DNA of 64,000 nucleotides from Chimonanthus salicifolius (lineage: Eukaryota; Streptophyta; Magnoliopsida; Laurales; Calycanthaceae). The translations under genes were made by a program, and so were the position numbers. The notes under the pieces were generated by a model that saw nothing but the letters and a program-made list of their open reading frames with translations, was not told the origin of the DNA and did not search any database. Positions within the stretch are counted from its first letter, which is position 1; every line of letters begins with the position of its first letter. Positions 59,211 through 64,000 of the stretch are shown piece after piece. Where the stretch lies: positions 81,000,112 through 81,064,111 of the forward strand of contig CM023533.1 in NCBI GenBank assembly GCA_013350335.1, in the 5' to 3' direction.

Positions 59211-59613
59211 TATTTTCCCCTTCCACTACTATACGAAAGTATTTAAAAAAAAATTCAGTGATCCGGTTAGTGAGCCGGTCAGTGATCCGATTTGTTGTTC
59301 TGTATGGAAAAACAGTCTCAATTAGATAAATTTCAGTGATCCGGTCAGTAAGCCGATCAGTGATCTGATTTCAATGACCCGTTCAGTGATCCAGTTATTG
59401 AGCCGGTTAGTGATCCGATTTGCTGTTCTTTATGAAAAAAGAGTCTCACTTAGATAAAGTTCAGTGAGCTGGTCAGTGAGCCGATTTATACTGCAGTGGG
59501 TAATCCGGCATGCTGATTCGAAGGGTTTGGTGAGCCGGTTCAAAAGGCAAAATAGATAGTACTGTAAAATTCGTGTTGGATTAAACAAAATAACCGTGGG
59601 AAGATGACTATCC
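59211..59613 (+). mobile_element. MITE with an array of GTGATCCGGT-type repeats (copy B)
   Basis: Ends GGGTATTGTATATTTTCCCC and GGGAAGATGACTATCC. The body has about a dozen CAGTGATCCGGT / AGTGAGCCGGT units. Inverted homolog at 52577. Target duplication uncertain. Confidence 0.65.
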
Positions 59614-59626
59614 TAAATAAGGGGTA

Positions 59627-59937
59627 TTAAATGAGATTATTGGGTGTTGATGGGTCATAGATGGAAGGAGAATTAAATGAGGAAGCTCGGATGGTAGAAA
59701 GAGAACAGGAGGTGGGATGAACGGTGGAGCAAGGTGGACAAGGCTGCAGTAAAGCAACAGTTGGAGACACTGGAAAAGTTGTCTGTGCCCTTGAGAAACT
59801 CCGGGATGCTTTCGAATGCTGTCGATAGCAGAGAAATCCAGTATCCACACAGGAAGAAGAGCCAGAACCGTACGTTCGCGGTCAGATGGAAAAGGTCTCG
59901 AATCATAAGAAGAAGACAGATAAAAACCCGCGTATGA
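59627..59937 (+). other. Unidentified coding-like stretch
   Basis: GC-richer than its surroundings. The plus frame from about 59695 is open for 80 codons (WDERWSKVDKAAVKQQLET, LEKLSVPLRNSGMLSNAVDS) with credible amino acid use, but there is no start context or neighbouring exon. It could be a captured gene fragment or a retrotransposon piece. Three overlapping minus-strand frames are also open, so even the strand is uncertain. Confidence 0.3.
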
Positions 59938-61280
59938 GAGAGGAGAGAGTTGTCAAAATTCCATTATCAAAAATCTTCCCCAAAATACAATTCCTAATCT
60001 AGTATTTATAGAAAAATAAAAGAAACCAACTCCTAAAATTAAGGAATGTAATTAAAATGGGAGTTACAAAAAAATAAAAGAAAGAGAAATTACAAAAAAA
60101 TAGAAGAAACAAGAGTTACAAAATAATTAAATAAAGTAGCTGAGTCAGGTTTCGGTGTTTGATTGGGTCGGTTAGACTTTATGCTGCATCAGATACCTTG
60201 AAAATAATGTGTCAATTGAGACTTGATTGATTACTTAAAAATTTAAAAAATATCCAATTATATGTGATTAAGTATTATCAAGAGGTTGGTCAAATCTTTC
60301 ACACTCAACACATTTAATCATAAAATCTATTTTATACTTTTTAATATCTTTTGTACAGACTTTCCTTATTTTTTATAATAATGTGATATGGATGAATCAA
60401 ATCCTCCCAACTTTCTTGAAATATATTTACCTATTTTTAATTTCACATGTTTTTTTTTTAATATGAGTATGGGAAGGATGGTAAGATCTTTCAAACTCAC
60501 CAAAATCAAATCTTAAATTCTTTGTCACATATAATTAGCCATTTTGATGAATTTTTCCATTTTTAACTCCAGTTATGAGAATTTTGGTGGAAAGATTTAA
60601 TTAGGCATTGTTAGAATTTCCAATTATTTAATTAAATGGAAGAAGATCACAACCATTCGATAGACTAATAGTCAAAATTAATTTGACATTCACACAAAAA
60701 TGATGAGAATAATTTTTTGAACTTATCAAATTTAGCTACAAAATTCTTTTGCTATTTTTTTCTTTTTGTCAAAAAAATCTTATTTTTTAGAAAATAATAT
60801 ATCAGGGTGGATAAGATACTTATCTAAGGACGTTTGATTGTACATGAGCCTACCTCCAAATCTCATATACTAGAGAAGTTCAAAAAGAGTGGAAACTAAA
60901 ACCTCTAATCTAATTTAAAAAAATTAGATTAATTGAACTATCAGTATCATATTCATTTGATAGTTGCTTTAAAATATCTATTTACTTATTAATTATGATA
61001 ATGCTTCACATGAAACAAAGGATAATCTATTGAGATCTGTTATAACTAAACTAATCAATCAAAAATATCTACTTAAAAGTCTAAACTTAAAACTTGAATA
61101 TCATCATGAAACACGTGATACAGTAAAACCTCTATAATGTAATATGGTTGGGACCCTACTCTATATATTACATGATAGATGTTATTAAATTTGAGAAATT
61201 AGGAGTATTTCTTTTTAAAAACTCTCCCCCATAACTAAATTGTAGTTGGGCTTCTCCTTGAGAAAAAAAATAGTCCTTTC
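59938..61280. other. AT-rich spacer
   Basis: No gene. At about 61127-61205 a block with AAACCTCTATAATGTAATAT and TTGGGACC resembles the left end of a common dicot MITE; its other end is not seen. Confidence 0.4.
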
Positions 61281-61475
61281 TGTCAGAAAAGAGAAAATTG
61301 TATTGAATATCTAAACTATTACATGTATATATAGCCTCTATCCGACCCTAGGGCTATCATAATCAGACTCAAACACTTAACTAATTATAAATCAAATACA
61401 CCTCTTAATTAGAGTTAAACCCAAACTAGAATCCTAATTACATTATAATTAGGATAATCTAAATATATTTCAACA
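61281..61475 (-). mobile_element. Copia-type LTR (3' LTR, minus orientation)
   Basis: On the minus strand it begins TGTTGAAATATATTTAG and ends TTTTCTCTTTTCTGACA, with a TATA-like CTATATATACATG inside, 195 bp. The bases next to it read GCGGGGGAG on the minus strand, a polypurine tract immediately before TGTTG, which identifies the 3' LTR. The 5' LTR would lie beyond 64000. Confidence 0.75.
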
Positions 61476-61831
61476 CTCCCCCGCAAGCTGAAGCGTGGAT
61501 GAATGTGAAGCTCAGAACATGAAGAATCGTCAGGTGAACTGCAAAAGTGGCAATTGACTGGCCACGGAGATTTGTTGAAGCAGCACACTGATTGACTGTA
61601 AAACTTGTTGAAGTGACAGCGTTGACTGGCTGCAAAATGACAGGTGGCAAACACAAATGGCGGCCTGAAACAAAGAACTTGGCACGGACGACGGCAGTGG
61701 CCGTAAGACAGTTGTCCGGCAAAAATAGTGATCGCAATATGCCATAAATGCAGGCGACGAATAGCCTGAAAAATAAGGGGCTGAAGCCATTACATCAATC
61801 AATCAGATCGGAAAGGCCAGTGAACAATAGT

Positions 61832-62035
61832 TGTAGCCATAAAGGCCAACAAATGTAGGCTGAAGCCATGAAAGGCCAGCAAATGAGGGCTGAAGCCATA
61901 AAAGGCTAGCAAATGAGGGTTGAAGCCATGAAAGGCCAACAAATGAGGGCTGAAGTCATAAAGGGCAAGCAAATGGGGCTGTAACTATGAAGGGCCAACA
62001 AATGAGTACTGTAGCCATGAAAGGCCAGCAAATGA
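61832..62035. repeat. Minisatellite, 30-bp unit, about 7 copies
   Basis: Unit close to TGAAGCCATGAAAGGCCAGC plus AAATGAGGGC, with few differences between copies. Confidence 0.85.
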
Positions 62036-62618
62036 CTGGGGACAAATCAGAGTCCTCCAAATAAAATGAGTGAATGAATTCCACAACAAATGGACATGTG
62101 TCCAAACATGCCGTCTCATTTTCGAGAAATGATAAAATAAGTCTGCTCAAACAGCTAAGTAGGAGGAAAAGGGCAATTTGTGTCCCTTTCTTCAGTTCTT
62201 CCCCTTTCTTCTTGGCACAGATATCGTAGATTGTGGCGAGAAGAAACATCAAAATAATATCATGTAAGACGCCGCTGTAGATATGGCAGCCAACGTCAGC
62301 GGTGATGGCTGCAACAAAGGTTGTGTCCCTAAAGGCAACAAAGGCAAGAGAGCCAGCAAACTAGGCAATGACTGTGAAAACTCACTATGACAATGCCTAC
62401 TTCAGTTTCTTCCCAAAACAGTGTAACACCATTTGACAAGATGTAAAAGATAACTCCAGCACTTCAAGCCAGTAAACTTCTTAGGTGGGCTGCCCCACTT
62501 CAGCACCAAAACCCCAGGGTATAATTGAACTGATAAATAAATAATGGAAGTGCTCGAACGAAGGGTAAGTTGCGTCTCTTTCTTCAGCTTTAAAGTAGAA
62601 GGAGAAGGGCAATTTGTC

Positions 62619-63300
62619 TCCTCAAGTTGGAATATCTGATCCACTCTCTTCAAGAAATAACCATACATTACAGATGCTGCATAGACTTGCCCCACTTTGA
62701 GCTTATTTATTGCGCAAGGTGGTTCTTAATCATCTCATAAGCTTCTGGAGAGTGGAGCTGCACAAGCTTCTCCTCTTGATTTGGCCATGTATCAACTCTA
62801 TCTGAAAGATCGGATGGCTGGGATATTGCAGGTATAAGTGATACTTCAGCATCCATAAACTTATGAACAATCAATGCATACAATATCTCCTCCAATGCCT
62901 TTTTTCCTCTCGTTGGCTTTTACCTCAGCAATTCTCCTTTACAAGACAAGGTCAGTGCCAGAAGTGGATGGCTCTTCCTTTTGTTTCTCTGCTTCATGAT
63001 CAATTTGAAGCTGTTCAAGTTGTTGATCAACTGCAGCAGGAATTAGATGAGGATAGCTTACTAATATCTGAGAAAGGACCTACCCAATTGGTGATTCCAA
63101 CTGAAGCGGCGCAATTGGCGCTGATGATGATGACACTGTAGAGTCACCAGATGCTGATGCCCTGATGCTAGTATTTCTTCTGCTTACAAAAGCCAACCGC
63201 CTTTTACCTTGCTTTGTATATGAGATTGAAGGGGAATGCTTGCGCCATCCAATTGAGACGCAGAATTTGGCACTTTATATGACGCTTGTACAATGGATGC
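62619..63300 (-). pseudogene. DUF760 / UV-B-induced protein-like gene fragment, broken
   Basis: Minus-strand blocks in order: a Ser-rich transit-peptide-like start (ASYKVPNSASQLDGASIPL), RRLAFVSRRNTSIRASA, LQLESPIG, LSQILVSYPHLIPAAVDQQ, RRIAEVKANERKK, ALEEILYALIVHKFMDAEV, RVDTWPNQEEKL, HSPEAYEMIKNHLA, and KVGQVYAASVMYGYFLKRVD. These match the plastid DUF760 family of At3g17800 as I know it. The copy has a frameshift after QSKVKG, a stop after SPIG and in LVL, an extra base in the poly-A of ERKK, and a missing segment of about 15 residues between HLA and INKLK. No intron-like breaks are seen, so an mRNA-derived origin is likely. It does not encode a working protein. Confidence 0.75.
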
Positions 63301-64000
63301 AGATTGAGAAGATTGAGAAGAGGATGCATTCCTGTCTCTCCCCCTTTTCTTCTCGTATCTTAAACTAATAGCCTCATAGTAGCGCCACTTTGGATTTGTG
63401 CTTTGGACCTGATCGGTGGCTGCTGTAGATCTGGCGAGTTCCATATGCCTACAAAGTCTTTGCTGCTGCAGAGGACCATCCAAAAACACTGGTTGTTTGA
63501 TCCCCAAACAACGAGGTCGGTCGGTCGGCTGCCAAGTGCAAAATAGAACAGATCTGCAGTGCACAGATCGTCGACGGCACAGATCGACGAGATCTGTCTT
63601 CTCAGAGACAGAAGAAAGAGATCTTGCAAATCTGGGTGTGGTTCTAAGCACGAGTAGAGTTGAAACCAAACGAACCACCGCCTATGTGCAGTGGGCTGCG
63701 CCGGTAGAGACGGATGGACGGACGCCAACAAACAATAAAAGAAGAACAGATCTCAACCGTCGGTCGAGGTTGCTTGAAGGAAGCACTGCAGCAGACAGTG
63801 GAAGGAACTGGAGAAGATGGAAGCACTGGGGCCTCTGCAAACATCAAGGAGATATGAGTTTCTCCCAGAATAAAAGGCAGCAGCGAGAGAAACTCTCAAC
63901 AGAAACGGATCTTGAACTAGACAGCAGATCTTGAACTAAGTGTCAACACAGATCTGTGTTTGCTGCGGATCTGGGTGCTGCCTGTAGCAATAGGCTGGGA

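Larger units (their letters stand above)
61476..64000 (-). mobile_element. Internal region of a non-autonomous Copia-like element (partial)
   Basis: No protease, integrase, reverse transcriptase or RNase H frame can be read on either strand, although the polypurine tract and LTR are present. It contains a minisatellite, a DUF760 gene fragment and, from about 63360 to 63960, a part rich in AGATCTG words. The element is cut by the end of the window. Confidence 0.55.

Noticed and set aside
59627..59906. Three minus-strand frames over the unidentified fragment
   Set aside because: None has a credible start or recognisable motif; the plus frame looks slightly better but remains unproven.
61832..62035. 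CRISPR-like array
   Set aside because: The 30-bp units are contiguous without spacers, in a plant retrotransposon; it is a minisatellite.

Overview
The window is nuclear DNA from a flowering plant. It is AT-rich, the genes carry GT-AG introns, and the proteins are plant-specific: a plastid import receptor, a rubber-particle-like lipid droplet protein, and a GH35 beta-galactosidase with a plant-type C-terminal lectin domain. Transposable elements fill most of the space between genes and are often nested. I cannot name the species from the sequence alone.

Four host genes look intact. (1) 913-1200 (-) is a 95-residue, single-pass membrane protein without introns. (2) 18572-21573 (+) is a three-exon REF/SRPP-like gene of about 260 residues, with a TATA box and an ABRE/G-box upstream. 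(3) 25267-30275 (+) is a 19-exon beta-galactosidase of about 825 residues, BGAL7/BGAL15 type, with both catalytic glutamates and a signal peptide. (4) 45605-49867 (-) is an intronless TOC159 chloroplast import receptor of 1420 residues. A fifth locus at about 62.6-63.3 kb (-) is a broken copy of a DUF760 / UV-B-induced-protein-like gene. It lies next to a Copia LTR and was probably carried by a retrotransposon. The host genes do not form a pathway; they are ordinary neighbours separated by transposon-rich spacers.

Layout: 0-3.3 kb, small gene with a Mutator-like arm upstream. 3.3-18 kb, transposon-rich spacer: a hAT-type MITE built of CGGCCG palindromes, a decayed RTE LINE, a Tourist-like element split by a 3.1-kb solo LTR, a 1.25-kb Mutator-like foldback, and SINE pieces. 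18-30.3 kb, the REF/SRPP and BGAL genes, with BGAL bracketed by an old direct duplication (22.0-23.7 and 33.8-34.7 kb). 31.4-35.8 kb, MITEs and spacer. 35.8-43.5 kb, a nearly complete but dead L1 LINE with a 14-bp target duplication, inserted in an older RTE LINE and itself carrying a hAT MITE. 45-50 kb, TOC159. 50-61 kb, spacer with a Pack-MULE-like element at 53.65-54.96 kb, Stowaway MITEs, a SINE and two further MITE families. 61.3-64 kb, a Copia-type LTR and internal region holding the DUF760 fragment.

The most unusual structural signals are the hAT-type MITE family whose body is repeated ATATCGGCCGATAT-like palindromes (three copies with 8-bp target duplications, four decayed ones), the Mutator-like long-arm family with possible gene capture, and the DUF760 capture. 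I found no CRISPR array, tRNA gene, rRNA gene or operon-like system.
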